Part shown: positions 54,761-63,326 of the stretch, piece after piece
Numbering within the stretch: the first letter of the stretch is position 1
Layout: each line of letters starts with the position of its first letter
Source: Streptomyces sp. NBC_00286
Lineage (GTDB): Bacteria; Actinomycetota; Actinomycetes; Streptomycetales; Streptomycetaceae
NCBI RefSeq assembly: GCF_036173125.1
Contig: NZ_CP108054.1
Coordinates: 6,973,001-7,037,000, forward strand
Reading direction: 5' to 3'
DNA length: 64,000 nucleotides
The notes under the pieces: model-generated
What the model saw: the letters and a program-made list of their open reading frames with translations, nothing else
Told to the model about the DNA's origin: nothing
Database searches by the model: none
Translations under genes and position numbers: made by a program

Positions 54761-57502
54761 GTGTCGGAAAACAAAGATCCCCACGTAACTGGTAGCGACG
54801 CTCAGGGCGTGAAGTTCGTTTATGACTTCACCGAGGGCAACAAGGACCTCAAGGACCTCCTCGGCGGCAAAGGCGCGAACCTCGCCGAGATGACCAACCT
54901 GGGCCTTCCCGTCCCGCCGGGCTTCACGATCACCACTGAGGCGTGCAAGACGTACCTCGAGAGCGGCGCGGAGCCCGCGGCACTGCGTGACGAGGTGAGT
55001 GCACACCTCGACGCCCTCGAAGAGAAGATGGGCAAGAAGCTCGGGCAGGCCGATAACCCCCTGCTCGTATCGGTCCGTTCAGGGGCGAAGTTCTCCATGC
55101 CCGGCATGATGGACACCGTCCTGAACATCGGGCTCTCCGACAAGTCCGTCCAGGGGCTGGCCAAGCAGGCCGGCGACGACCGCTTCGCATGGGACTCGTA
55201 CCGCCGCCTCATCCAGATGTTCGGCAAGACGGTCCTCGGCGTCGACGGCGAACTCTTCGAGGACGCGCTGGAGGCGGCGAAGGTGGCCAAGAAGGTCACG
55301 GTCGACACCGAACTCGAAGCGGCCGACCTGAAGAAGCTCGTCACCAAGTTCAAGAAGATCGTCAAGACCGAGGCCGGGCGCGACTTCCCGCAGGACCCGC
55401 GCGAGCAGATGGACCTCGCCATCCACGCGGTCTTCGACTCGTGGAACACCGACCGCGCGAAGCTCTACCGCCGCCAGGAGCGCATCCCGCACGACCTCGG
55501 CACGGCCGTCAACGTCTGCTCGATGGTCTTCGGCAACCTCGGCCCGGACTCGGGCACGGGCGTGGCCTTCACCCGTGACCCCGCGAGCGGCCACCAGGGC
55601 GTGTACGGCGACTACCTGCAAAACGCGCAGGGCGAGGACGTCGTCGCCGGCATCCGCAACACGGTCCCGCTCGCCGATCTGGAAAAGATCGACAAGAAGT
55701 CGTACGACCAGCTGATGCAGATCATGGAGACCCTGGAGAACCACTACAAGGATCTGTGCGACATCGAATTCACCATCGAGCGCGGCCAGTTGTGGATGCT
55801 CCAGACGCGCGTCGGCAAGCGGACGGCGGGCGCGGCCTTCCGTATCGCGACCCAACTGGTGGACCAGGGGCTGATCGACGAGGCCGAGGCGCTGCAGCGT
55901 GTCAACGGCGCTCAGCTCGCGCAGCTGATGTTCCCGCGCTTCGACGAGGACACGAAGGTCGAGACGGTCGGCCGGGGCATCGCGGCCTCGCCGGGTGCGG
56001 CGGTCGGCAAGGCGGTCTTCGACTCGTACACGGCGGTGAAGTGGTCGCGTTCGGGCGAGAAGGTGATCCTGGTCCGCCGCGAGACGAACCCGGACGACCT
56101 GGACGGCATGATCGCGGCGGAGGGCATCCTGACCTCGCGGGGCGGCAAGACGTCCCACGCGGCGGTCGTGGCGCGCGGCATGGGCAAGACGTGTGTGTGC
56201 GGCGCGGAGGAGCTCGAGGTCGACACCAAGCGCCGTCGGATGACGGTCCCGGGCGGTCATGTGGTGGAGGAGGGCGACCTGATCTCGATCGACGGGTCGT
56301 CGGGCAAGGTCTACCTGGGCGAGGTCCCGGTCGTCCCGTCGCCGGTCGTGGAGTACTTCGAGGGCCGGATGCACGCGGGCGCCCAGGACGCCGACGAACT
56401 GGTCGAGGCCGTACACCGGATCATGGCGTTCGCCGACCGCAAGCGCCGCCTGCGGGTGCGCGCCAACGCGGACAACGCCGAGGACGCGATGCGCGCCCGT
56501 CGTTTCGGCGCGCAGGGCATCGGCCTGTGCCGTACGGAGCACATGTTCCTCGGTGACCGTCGTGAGCTGGTCGAGCGCCTCATCCTGGCCGACACGGAGG
56601 ACGAGCGCGAGGAGTCGCTGAAGCAGCTGTTGCCGCTGCAGAAGCAGGACTTCGTGGAGCTGTTCTCGGCGATGGACGGCCTGCCGGTGACGGTCCGTCT
56701 GCTCGACCCGCCGCTGCACGAGTTCCTGCCCGACATCACTGAGCTGTCGGTCCGGGTCGCCCTGGCGGAGGCCCGCCAGGAGCCGCACGAGAACCTCCTC
56801 CGCCTCCTCCAGGCGGTGCACCGCCTGCACGAGCAGAACCCCATGCTGGGGCTCAGGGGTGTGAGGTTGGGCCTGGTCATCCCCGGCCTGTTCACCATGC
56901 AGGTACGGGCGATCGCCGAGGCCGCGGCCGAGCGCAAGAACGCCAAGGGCGATCCGCGAGCGGAGATCATGATCCCGCTGGTCGGTACGGTCCAGGAGCT
57001 GGAGATCGTCCGCGAGGAGGCCGACCAGGTCGTCGCGGAGGTCGAGGCGGCGACGGGTACGGAACTCAAGCTGTCGATCGGCACGATGATCGAACTGCCG
57101 CGGGCCGCGCTGACCGCCGGTCAGATCGCGGAGGCGGCGGAGTTCTTCAGCTTCGGCACGAACGACCTGACGCAGACGGTGTGGGGCTTCAGCCGGGACG
57201 ACGTGGAGGCCTCGTTCTTCACGGCGTACCTGGAGAAGGGCATCTTCGGCGTCTCCCCCTTCGAGACGATCGACAAGGACGGCGTCGGCTCCCTGGTGAA
57301 ACTCGCCGCCGACGCCGGCCGCGCCACCCGCCCCGACCTGAAACTCGGCGTCTGCGGCGAACACGGCGGCGACCCGGAGTCGGTCCACTTCTTCCACGAG
57401 GTGGGTCTGGACTACGTATCGTGCTCGCCGTTCCGGATCCCGGTGGCGCGGCTTGAGGCCGGCCGCGCGGCGTCTACGTCGAAGGGCAGCGACCACCGCT
57501 GA
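54761..57502 (+). CDS. ppdK: pyruvate, phosphate dikinase
   Basis: 913 aa from the GTG at 54761 (GAGGAG 9 nt upstream). The N-terminal ATP-grasp domain is 'LKDLLGGKGANLAEMTNLGL', with 'VSVRSGAKFSMPGMMDTVLN'. The swivelling phospho-His domain has His466 in 'LTSRGGKTSHAAVVARGMGK'. The C-terminal PEP/pyruvate barrel has 'GIGLCRTEHMFLGDRRE', 'FFSFGTNDLTQTVWGFSRDD' and Cys865 in 'LGVCGEHGGDPESV'. It interconverts pyruvate, ATP and Pi with PEP, AMP and PPi. Full length. The 3' end is the first of three tandem copies of a ~32-bp repeat. Confidence 0.96.
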   Translation: MSENKDPHVTGSDAQGVKFVYDFTEGNKDLKDLLGGKGANLAEMTNLGLPVPPGFTITTEACKTYLESGAEPAALRDEVSAHLDALEEKMGKKLGQADNPLLVSVRSGAKFSMPGMMDTVLNIGLSDKSVQGLAKQAGDDRFAWDSYRRLIQMFGKTVLGVDGELFEDALEAAKVAKKVTVDTELEAADLKKLVTKFKKIVKTEAGRDFPQDPREQMDLAIHAVFDSWNTDRAKLYRRQERIPHDLGTAVNVCSMVFGNLGPDSGTGVAFTRDPASGHQGVYGDYLQNAQGEDVVAGIRNTVPLADLEKIDKKSYDQLMQIMETLENHYKDLCDIEFTIERGQLWMLQTRVGKRTAGAAFRIATQLVDQGLIDEAEALQRVNGAQLAQLMFPRFDEDTKVETVGRGIAASPGAAVGKAVFDSYTAVKWSRSGEKVILVRRETNPDDLDGMIAAEGILTSRGGKTSHAAVVARGMGKTCVCGAEELEVDTKRRRMTVPGGHVVEEGDLISIDGSSGKVYLGEVPVVPSPVVEYFEGRMHAGAQDADELVEAVHRIMAFADRKRRLRVRANADNAEDAMRARRFGAQGIGLCRTEHMFLGDRRELVERLILADTEDEREESLKQLLPLQKQDFVELFSAMDGLPVTVRLLDPPLHEFLPDITELSVRVALAEARQEPHENLLRLLQAVHRLHEQNPMLGLRGVRLGLVIPGLFTMQVRAIAEAAAERKNAKGDPRAEIMIPLVGTVQELEIVREEADQVVAEVEAATGTELKLSIGTMIELPRAALTAGQIAEAAEFFSFGTNDLTQTVWGFSRDDVEASFFTAYLEKGIFGVSPFETIDKDGVGSLVKLAADAGRATRPDLKLGVCGEHGGDPESVHFFHEVGLDYVSCSPFRIPVARLEAGRAASTSKGSDHR

Positions 57503-57569
57503 CCTGCTATATCGAGGGGTAGTGATCACCGCTGAGCCTCACGTCGAGGGGCGGCGACTATCGCTGACC
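57476..57569 (+). repeat. 32-33-bp tandem repeat starting in the last codons of ppdK
   Basis: Three copies begin at 57476, 57509 and 57541. Each has a TCGAnGGG-nAGYGAYYAYCGCTGA pattern. Copy 1 encodes the last residues and stop (SKGSDHR-stop); copies 2 and 3 lie after the stop and would encode similar tails if read. Copies have diverged by several bases. Confidence 0.7.
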
Positions 57570-57644
57570 TTCCCGACTCCGGAGCCGCCGTCGGTCACCC
57601 CGACCCTCACCGACGCGATGGCGGCTCCGGTGTGTGAAAGGAAA

Positions 57645-57676
57645 GAGGGCGGCGCCTGTGCGGAGGCGCCGCCCTC
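57645..57676. terminator. bidirectional terminator between ppdK and the epoxide hydrolase gene
   Basis: Perfect 12-bp stem GAGGGCGGCGCC and GGCGCCGCCCTC around an 8-nt loop, 142 bp after the ppdK stop and 19 bp after the convergent hydrolase stop. Confidence 0.85.
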
Positions 57677-57694
57677 TCGGCGCGACGGCCGAGG

Positions 57695-58852
57695 TCAGCG
57701 CACCGTGCGGAAGAACGCTCGGACGTCGTCCACCAGCAGGTCCGGGGCCTCCATCGCCAGGAAGTGGCCGCCGCGGTCGAGTTCGGTCCACCGTACGACG
57801 TTGTGGTCGCGCTCGGCCCAGGGGCGGATGGCCACGTCGTTGGCGGTCAGGAGGACCGCGGTGGGTGCGGTGCCGCGCCCGCTGAGGTCCCACGTGGCGG
57901 CGGAGATCTCCTCGTAGTAGATCTGGGCGGCCGAGGCGGCGGTGGCGGTGAACCAGTACAGGGAGATGCCGGTCAGCATGTGGTCACGGTCGATGCTGTC
58001 CTCCGGCAGTCCGTCCTCGGGGAAGCTGTGCTCCTTGAACTTCTCGACGATCCAGGCCAGTTGGCCGACGGGGGAGTCGGTGAGGGCGTAGCCGACCGTC
58101 TGCGGGCGCTTGGAGTTGCACTGCAGGTAGCCGTCGTTGAAGTTCTGCATCCGGTCCCAGCGCCGCTGCTCGGCCTCGGTCAGGCCGTCCATCTCGCCCT
58201 CGACGCCCACTGGGAAGGTGAGCAGGCCGTGGACGTGGATGCCGGTGAGGTGTTCCGGGTCCTGTTTGCCCATCGCCGGGGCGACCCAGGCGCCGGTGTC
58301 GTAGCCATGGACGCCGTAACGGCCGTAGCCGAGGCGGGACATGAGGCCCGTGAGCAGCGTGGCCATCTTCGCCGCGTTCATGCCGGGGCCGGCCAGGGGT
58401 GTGGAGAAGGCGAAGCCCGGGAGGGAGGGGACGACCAGGTGGAAGGCGTCCGCCGGGTTGCCACCGTAGGCGCGGGGGTCGGACAGCGGGCCGATGACGT
58501 CGAGGAAGTCCACCACCGAGCCCGGCCAGCCGTGCAGCAGCATCAGCGGTGTGGCATCGGGCTCGGGCGAACGTACGTGCAGGAAGTGGAGGTTCTGGTC
58601 GTCGAGGGTGGTCATGTACTGGGGGAACTTGTTGAGGGACGCCTCCTGCGCCCGCCAGTCGTACGTGGTGCGCCAGTACTCGGCCAGCTCCTTGAGGTAG
58701 GCGACCGGGACGCCGCGGCTCCAGCCGACGCCAGGCAGTTCGTCCGGCCAGCGGGTTGCGGCCAGGCGGGCGTGGAGGTCGTCGAGTTGCGTCTGCGGGA
58801 TGTCGATGTGGAAGGGACGGATGTCGGGGGTGGTCGTGTTCGTGTTCGCCAT
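57695..58852 (-). CDS. epoxide hydrolase (EHN-domain alpha/beta hydrolase)
   Basis: 385 aa from the ATG at 58852. The EHN lid is '[20 protein letters not shown]' and '[19 protein letters not shown]'. Then '[20 protein letters not shown]' (oxyanion HGWP), the nucleophile Asp in '[19 protein letters not shown]', a Tyr in '[20 protein letters not shown]', and His in '[19 protein letters not shown]'. It should open epoxides; xenobiotic or natural-product turnover is likely. Divergent from a WYL regulator through a 12-bp palindrome. Confidence 0.93.
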   Translation of the reverse strand: MANTNTTTPDIRPFHIDIPQTQLDDLHARLAATRWPDELPGVGWSRGVPVAYLKELAEYWRTTYDWRAQEASLNKFPQYMTTLDDQNLHFLHVRSPEPDATPLMLLHGWPGSVVDFLDVIGPLSDPRAYGGNPADAFHLVVPSLPGFAFSTPLAGPGMNAAKMATLLTGLMSRLGYGRYGVHGYDTGAWVAPAMGKQDPEHLTGIHVHGLLTFPVGVEGEMDGLTEAEQRRWDRMQNFNDGYLQCNSKRPQTVGYALTDSPVGQLAWIVEKFKEHSFPEDGLPEDSIDRDHMLTGISLYWFTATAASAAQIYYEEISAATWDLSGRGTAPTAVLLTANDVAIRPWAERDHNVVRWTELDRGGHFLAMEAPDLLVDDVRAFFRTVR

Positions 58853-58880
58853 GACCGTGACGCTAGAAGGCACTTAGGTC

Positions 58881-58892
58881 AGGAACGTTCCT
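58881..58892. promoter_or_regulatory. 12-bp palindrome between epoxide hydrolase and WYL genes
   Basis: AGGAACGTTCCT is a perfect palindrome, flanked by TTAGG and AACCC, in the 62-bp divergent gap. It lies 29 bp before the hydrolase ATG and 23 bp before the WYL start, a fitting operator. Confidence 0.65.
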
Positions 58893-58914
58893 AACCCTCT
58901 GGCAGTCTGACAGC

Positions 58915-59877
58915 ATGCTGGAGACGTCCGGACGGCTGCTGAGACTGCTGTCCCTTTTGCAGACCCACGATGACCGGTCCGGGACCGAGCTCGCCGGCCG
59001 CCTCGGCGTCAGCGGTCGCACGCTCCGCCGTGACGTGGAGCGGCTGCGCGAACTCGGCTACCCGGTGCAGGCCACCCGGGGAACCGCTGGTTACCGGCTC
59101 GGGGCCGGGACCACGCTGCCGCCGCTGCTGCTTGACGACGACGAGGCCGTCGCCGTCGTGGTCGGCCTGCGCACGGCGGCCGGTGGATCGGTCGCCGGAA
59201 TCGAGGAGTCCTCGCTGCGCGCGCTGACCAAGCTGGAGCAGGTGCTGCCCGCACGGCTGCGTTACCGGGTGAACACCCTGCACGCCGCGACCGTCCGGGC
59301 GGGTGAGGCTCCGGCCCCCAAGGTCTCCCCGGACGTCCTGATGGCCGTTGCCGAGGCGTGTCGCCGGCACGAGTGGCTGAGGTTCGACTACACCGACGCC
59401 CGCGGCAAGGGCGGAATCCGCTCGGTCGAGCCGCACAGCCTGGTGAGCTTCGGCCGCCACTGGTACCTGGTCGCCTGGGACACCGACCGCGCCGACTGGC
59501 GCACCTTCCGCGTCGACCGGCTCACCCCGCGCACGCCGACGGGCCCGCGCTTCACGCCTCGGGAAGTCCCCCACGGGGACGTGGCCACGTATCTCGCCCA
59601 CCAACTGTCCACGCAGGCATGGCCGTTCAGAGCCACCGTCACCCTGCACGAGTCCGCCGCGGCGGTCGCCGACCGCGTCTGGCCCGGCATGGGCGTCCTC
59701 GAACCCGTCGACGACCACAGCTGCCTGCTGCACCTGGGCGCCGACAACCCCCGCGACCTCGCCTGGATGATCACCTCGGTCGACGCCGACTTCTCCCTGA
59801 CCGAGGCCCCGCCCGAACTCGCTGAGACCCTGCGCGCCCAGGCCGTCCGCTGCCTGACCGCCGTACGAGAGACGTGA
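58915..59877 (+). CDS. WYL-domain HTH regulator (DeoR-like)
   Basis: A 320-aa protein. The N-terminal winged HTH is 'TSGRLLRLLSLLQTHDDRSG' then 'GRLGVSGRTLRRDVERLREL'. A WYL domain is in the centre ('IRSVEPHSLVSFGRHWYLVA', 'DRADWRTFRVDRLTPRT'), with a WCX extension after it. WYL proteins sense small molecules or nucleic-acid ligands. It is divergent from the epoxide hydrolase and presumably regulates it. No good RBS is visible before the ATG, so a leaderless message is possible. Confidence 0.93.
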   Translation: MLETSGRLLRLLSLLQTHDDRSGTELAGRLGVSGRTLRRDVERLRELGYPVQATRGTAGYRLGAGTTLPPLLLDDDEAVAVVVGLRTAAGGSVAGIEESSLRALTKLEQVLPARLRYRVNTLHAATVRAGEAPAPKVSPDVLMAVAEACRRHEWLRFDYTDARGKGGIRSVEPHSLVSFGRHWYLVAWDTDRADWRTFRVDRLTPRTPTGPRFTPREVPHGDVATYLAHQLSTQAWPFRATVTLHESAAAVADRVWPGMGVLEPVDDHSCLLHLGADNPRDLAWMITSVDADFSLTEAPPELAETLRAQAVRCLTAVRET

Positions 59878-59909
59878 CGCATCGTCAGTGGGTGCTGGTG
59901 CGACGCCCT

Positions 59910-60147
59910 GTCGCTTGCGAGCAGCAGGGCCGGAGGACCGGCCGGGAGCAGGAACCGGCCTTGTACGGCCGCCTTGACGGCGTCGGCCATGGGCCGCCAG
60001 GACAGCTTGAAGTCCGCCTCGGCAGGGGTGAGTTGCTGTGGGCTGCAGGTGAGTGAGGTGGCCTCGAAGAGGTGCACGCGTGCGGCCGAGTCGAGCGTGA
60101 TGGCGTAGGAGCCGAGGGGTCTCCAGGCCACAGCGGTGATGCCGGCT
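59910..60147 (-). pseudogene. truncated copy of the Nudix gene at 62871-63305
   Basis: About 240 bp match 62875-63113 at roughly 95% by eye. The copy encodes 'WRPLGSYAITLDSAARVHLF', 'EATSLTC' and 'AAVQGRFLLPAGP' in the same orientation. It lacks the first ~70 codons, including the Nudix box, and has lost its stop (the frame continues into the antisense of the WYL gene). It is non-functional and marks a duplication. The rest of 59878-60227 shows no gene. Confidence 0.85.
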
Positions 60148-60227
60148 TGCTGACGCGGGAGCCAGGTCCGGCGGGCGAAAGGCGCCGTAGGGTGAACGCG
60201 GCGACCATGCCACCGCGCGTGCGGTCT

Positions 60228-60833
60228 TTACTCGCCCCGCCAAATGTTGTCGAAGGCCGCCTCGTCGAGGGCTCGCCGCTGCCGTTCGGCTTCCAGGCTC
60301 CTTACCGCGTCATGGACGGCGGCGAGCACTGTCGCCACGGCATCGTCGGCCACGCTCGGTGACTCTCTCGTCGGCTTGTCGCCGATCCCGACGGCCGCCG
60401 CGAGGGCTGTGAGGACGGGCTCCTCCGATGCCCAGCGGTTCGCCGCCCGGCGGCGTGCGGGCGAATCCACCAGCACCAGGTGAGCGGGCTGGAAGATCAT
60501 CCAGGGGCGGCGTCGCCGAGTGAGCCGGCCTTCCGCTTCGAGGGCGGTCAGATAGGCCGCGGACAGGCCGCGGCCTCTGCGCCACAGCCAGTCGCCGACC
60601 GACTCGTACGGCGGTTGTCGCGCAAGTGACGACGCGGCCTCATCCAATTCCTGATCAGCTGTGGCTCGCCGGTCGCTCGGCACGATGTGGTCACCGTCCA
60701 GTGTGATGGCCCGGGCCTCCAGGAGGTCGATCAGCTCGGCTCCCGCGAGCGCAAGGGACAGATCGCCTTGTTCCGGAGGATGGCTGGCCGTCAAGTCCAT
60801 GGCGGTGATCAACAGGTCCCGCGGTGTGGTCAT
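60228..60833 (-). CDS. GPP34 (GOLPH3-like) family protein
   Basis: A 201-aa helical protein: 'TPRDLLITAMDLTASH', 'LSLALAGAELIDLLEARAIT', 'YESVGDWLWRRGRGL', 'YLTALEAEGRLTRRRRPWMI' and 'DDAVATVLAAVHDAVRSLEA'. GPP34/GOLPH3 proteins bind phosphoinositide-like lipids in eukaryotes. Streptomyces have many paralogues of unknown role. The ATG lies 66 bp after the DUF6510 gene stop; same strand. Confidence 0.88.
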   Translation of the reverse strand: MTTPRDLLITAMDLTASHPPEQGDLSLALAGAELIDLLEARAITLDGDHIVPSDRRATADQELDEAASSLARQPPYESVGDWLWRRGRGLSAAYLTALEAEGRLTRRRRPWMIFQPAHLVLVDSPARRRAANRWASEEPVLTALAAAVGIGDKPTRESPSVADDAVATVLAAVHDAVRSLEAERQRRALDEAAFDNIWRGE

Positions 60834-60899
60834 GAATGACTCCGTCTCACCTCGAGGAGCAATCGGGGCTGCCGCTGGCCGCTGCCGCGGGCGGTGGCC

Positions 60900-61181
60900 T
60901 CATGCGGGCGGTAGCGGGACGCGCATGTAGACCGTGCCGCGCAGGTCCAGCCATGCGGCGTCGGGGGCCCGTACGAGTCGCAGGATCACCGTGTCGCAGC
61001 TCGGGCAGCGGGCCACCAGGCCCGGGGCGTGCGCGTACACGCGCAGGTCGGCGACGACAGCGGTGCGCCCGCAGCCGGCGCAGCGCCCGGAGGCTGCGGT
61101 GACGTCCGCGGTGAACAGTTCGCCCAGAGGGCCGGCGAGCGCGTTGCCGTCCTCGTAATCCGTGGTGTCCTGTCGGTCCAT
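60900..61181 (-). CDS. DUF6510 family zinc-ribbon protein
   Basis: 93 aa from the ATG at 61181 (GGGAGA 5 nt upstream), 1 bp after the reductase stop. Two Cys pairs, 'GRCAGCGRTAVVAD' and 'VARCPSCDTVIL', form a zinc ribbon or rubredoxin-like site. Actinobacterial genes of this type are repeatedly found after a flavin reductase and a YedY-like enzyme (from memory). It may be a small redox or assembly partner. Confidence 0.82.
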   Translation of the reverse strand: MDRQDTTDYEDGNALAGPLGELFTADVTAASGRCAGCGRTAVVADLRVYAHAPGLVARCPSCDTVILRLVRAPDAAWLDLRGTVYMRVPLPPA

Positions 61182-61182
61182 G

Positions 61183-61947
61183 TCAGTCTCCCGTGGGGCC
61201 GAAGCGTTCGGTTCTGATCCGGCGCGGGTCGTGGCCCAGCGCCACCAGCTGGGCCGCGGCGGTCTCGACGAAGCCGGTCGGCCCGCAGACGAAGCAGACC
61301 GGCTCGAACTCCGGTGGCCAGCCGTGGGCCTGCAGGTCCGCGAGTTGCAGGCGCTTGGCGGGTCTCGGCCACCCCTCAGGCGTGTGCCGGGTGTAGAGGT
61401 GGGTGACCTCCAGGCCGCCGTCACCGGGCTGCGGGGTGCGCAGTTCGGAGGCGTAGTACCCGTCCTCGGGGGTGCGGACCGAGTAGATCAGCCGGAAGGG
61501 GGTGCGGCTGCCGAGGCTGCGGCGCGTGCGGATCATGGCCATCAGCGGCGCGATCCCCGATCCGCCGCCCACCAGCAGCACCGGCCGGATGTCTGCCGGG
61601 CGCCAGACGAACCAGCCACCCACCGGGCCCCGGATCTCCACCAGGTCACCGATCTCCATCACATCGGCCAGGTACGGCGAGACCTCTCCGTCGGGCGCGC
61701 GCTGCACCGTCAGCTCGAACCGGTCGCCGTCGGGTGCCGAGGTCAGCGAATAGCTGCGCTGGGTGCTGTAGCCGTCCTCGGCCGTCAGCCGCACATCCAC
61801 GTGCTGGCCGGCCAGGTGTCCGGACCAGCCGGGCACGTCGAAGACCAGCGTGCGGGCCGAAGGCGTCTCGTCGCGCAGACCGACCAGCCGGGCGGCCTGC
61901 CAGGTCAGGGGCGCTTTCAGTCGCCCTGGTACCGCTGCTCGCGCCAC
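61183..61947 (-). CDS. ferredoxin-type flavin reductase (FNR family)
   Basis: 254 aa from a GTG. FAD motif 'RSYSLTSAPDGDRFEL' (RxYS), NAD(P) motif 'VLLVGGGSGIAPLMAMIRTR', and C-terminal 'FVCGPTGFVETAAAQLVALG'. No ferredoxin domain is fused. It should pass NAD(P)H electrons to a partner, most simply the molybdoenzyme whose gene overlaps it by 31 bp. Confidence 0.9.
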   Translation of the reverse strand: MARAAVPGRLKAPLTWQAARLVGLRDETPSARTLVFDVPGWSGHLAGQHVDVRLTAEDGYSTQRSYSLTSAPDGDRFELTVQRAPDGEVSPYLADVMEIGDLVEIRGPVGGWFVWRPADIRPVLLVGGGSGIAPLMAMIRTRRSLGSRTPFRLIYSVRTPEDGYYASELRTPQPGDGGLEVTHLYTRHTPEGWPRPAKRLQLADLQAHGWPPEFEPVCFVCGPTGFVETAAAQLVALGHDPRRIRTERFGPTGD

Positions 61948-62516
61948 GGGTCACCGTAGTCGTGGTAGCCGAGGCTCTCCCAGAACCCCGGCTCGTCCTC
62001 GGTCAGCAGCCGCATCCCGCGCACCCACTTGGCCGACTTCCACAGATACAGATGCGGCACCAGCAGCCGGGCCGGGCCGCCGTGCACCGGAGCGAGGTCC
62101 TCCCCCTCGTACTGGTAGGCGATCCACGCCTCGCCGCCCAGCAGGTCTTCCAGCGGGATGTTCGTCGTGTAGTCACCGTAGGAGTGGACCAGCGCGAACT
62201 CGGCCGCCGTCTCCACATCGGCGAACAGCGTGTCCAGCGACACCCCTTCCCAGCCGGTGCCCAGCTTCGACCACTTGGTCACGCAGTGCAGGTCCACTGT
62301 CGGCCGCTCGCTCGGCAACGCCAGCAGCTCCCGCCACGACCAGCGGTGGCGCGTACCGCTTTCGGTCGTGATGGTGAACTCCCACTCCTCCCGTGCGATG
62401 CTCGGCGTGGGACCGGCCGACAGCACCGGAAAGTCCTCGGTCAGATATTGCCCGGGAGGCAGCTTCACATCCGCTGGGCGCGCCCGGCTGTGAAAGCCCC
62501 GCGAAACGATTCCCAT
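61917..62516 (-). CDS. YedY/sulfite-oxidase-like molybdopterin oxidoreductase
   Basis: 199 aa from the ATG at 62516 (GGGGAGG 3-4 nt upstream). The oxidoreductase_molyb core contains the Mo-ligating Cys78 in 'TVDLHCVTKWSKLGTGWEGV', and 'ALVHSYGDYTTNIPLEDLLG', 'PVHGGPARLLVPHLYLWKSA' and 'WVRGMRLLTEDEPGFWESLG'. There is no Tat signal or heme domain, so unlike MsrP/YedY it is probably cytoplasmic. First gene of a three-gene redox unit with the flavin reductase and DUF6510. Confidence 0.9.
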   Translation of the reverse strand: MGIVSRGFHSRARPADVKLPPGQYLTEDFPVLSAGPTPSIAREEWEFTITTESGTRHRWSWRELLALPSERPTVDLHCVTKWSKLGTGWEGVSLDTLFADVETAAEFALVHSYGDYTTNIPLEDLLGGEAWIAYQYEGEDLAPVHGGPARLLVPHLYLWKSAKWVRGMRLLTEDEPGFWESLGYHDYGDPWREQRYQGD

Positions 62517-62870
62517 GGACCTCCCCATTCCGTCAGAGGGACACGACGCCGACGATCCCGGGGACGACATCTCCATTGTGGGAGACGTGAGCGGAAAACA
62601 CATGTCGTGGCGCCGTGCCGCCCGAGGCAACGCCTGTGGCCTCTGACCCAAGGTTGTGGCCGGCCGGATACCTCGATGGTCCGCACGGTGATGCAGCGGC
62701 CCACTTCGGCGGCGATCGACCGTGCGCGACGCAGCCATGCACCATGCCGTCCCGTACCAGCAGTTCGCCGCGCAGATGGCCACGGCCGAGTAGCTGCGAG
62801 ACCGGCACGAAGAAGGGGCAACCGTAGGCAGGGGCTTCCCTACCGTGTCCGGCCGACGCCTGCACAAGGC
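62517..62870. other. intergenic region between molybdoenzyme and Nudix genes
   Basis: About 350 bp. The 62517-62600 part holds the molybdoenzyme RBS and presumably its promoter. The stretch 62640-62830 is coding-like in base composition on the minus strand but has stops in any long frame and no recognised motif. It may be a decayed gene. Nothing further can be supported. Confidence 0.4.
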
Positions 62871-63305
62871 TCATTCGCTTGCGAGCAGCAGGGCCAAAGG
62901 ACCGGCCGGGAGCAGGAATCGGCCTTGTACGGCCGCCTTGACGGCGTCGACCATGGGCCACCAGGACAGCTTGAAGTCCGCCTCGGCAGAGGTGAGTTGC
63001 TGTGGGCCGCAGGTGAGTGAGGTGGCCTCGAAGAGATGCACGCGTGCGGCCGAGTCGAGCGTGATGGCGTAGGAGCCGAGGGACCTCCAGACCACAGCGG
63101 TGATGCCGGCCTCTTCCAGAAGCTCCCGGCGAGCGCACTGCTCGGGACTTTCCCCGTCTTCTCTGCGTCCGCCGGGAAGGAAGAGGAACTCACCATCGTG
63201 CCGGGGAAAGTGCGCGCTCAGGAGGGCTACGAGGCCGTCCGAGTCGCGGGCCACCACCACTGAGGCATCGCGGGTGGGCCCGCGGCTCTGGATGTCGTCA
63301 CTCAT
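62871..63305 (-). CDS. Nudix hydrolase (intact parent of the truncated copy)
   Basis: 144 aa. A perfect Nudix box 'GRREDGESPEQCAR' and 'RELLEEAGI' sits at about 47-69, before the 'WRSLGSYAITLDSAARVHLF' strand pair and the tail 'AAVQGRFLLPAGPLALLLAS'. It hydrolyses a nucleoside-diphosphate-linked compound; identity unknown. Its 3' half is repeated as a pseudogene 3.0 kb away in the same orientation. Confidence 0.9.
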   Translation of the reverse strand: MSDDIQSRGPTRDASVVVARDSDGLVALLSAHFPRHDGEFLFLPGGRREDGESPEQCARRELLEEAGITAVVWRSLGSYAITLDSAARVHLFEATSLTCGPQQLTSAEADFKLSWWPMVDAVKAAVQGRFLLPAGPLALLLASE

Positions 63306-63326
63306 GCCACGCGAGCGTAGCGAGGA

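Noticed and set aside
55079..57529. 816-codon open frame on the minus strand opposite ppdK
   Set aside because: Mirror of the highly conserved ppdK frame; no family motif and Arg/Asp/His-rich noise.
62640..62830. Coding-like composition before the Nudix gene
   Set aside because: No frame has a start, RBS or recognised motif; left as intergenic.
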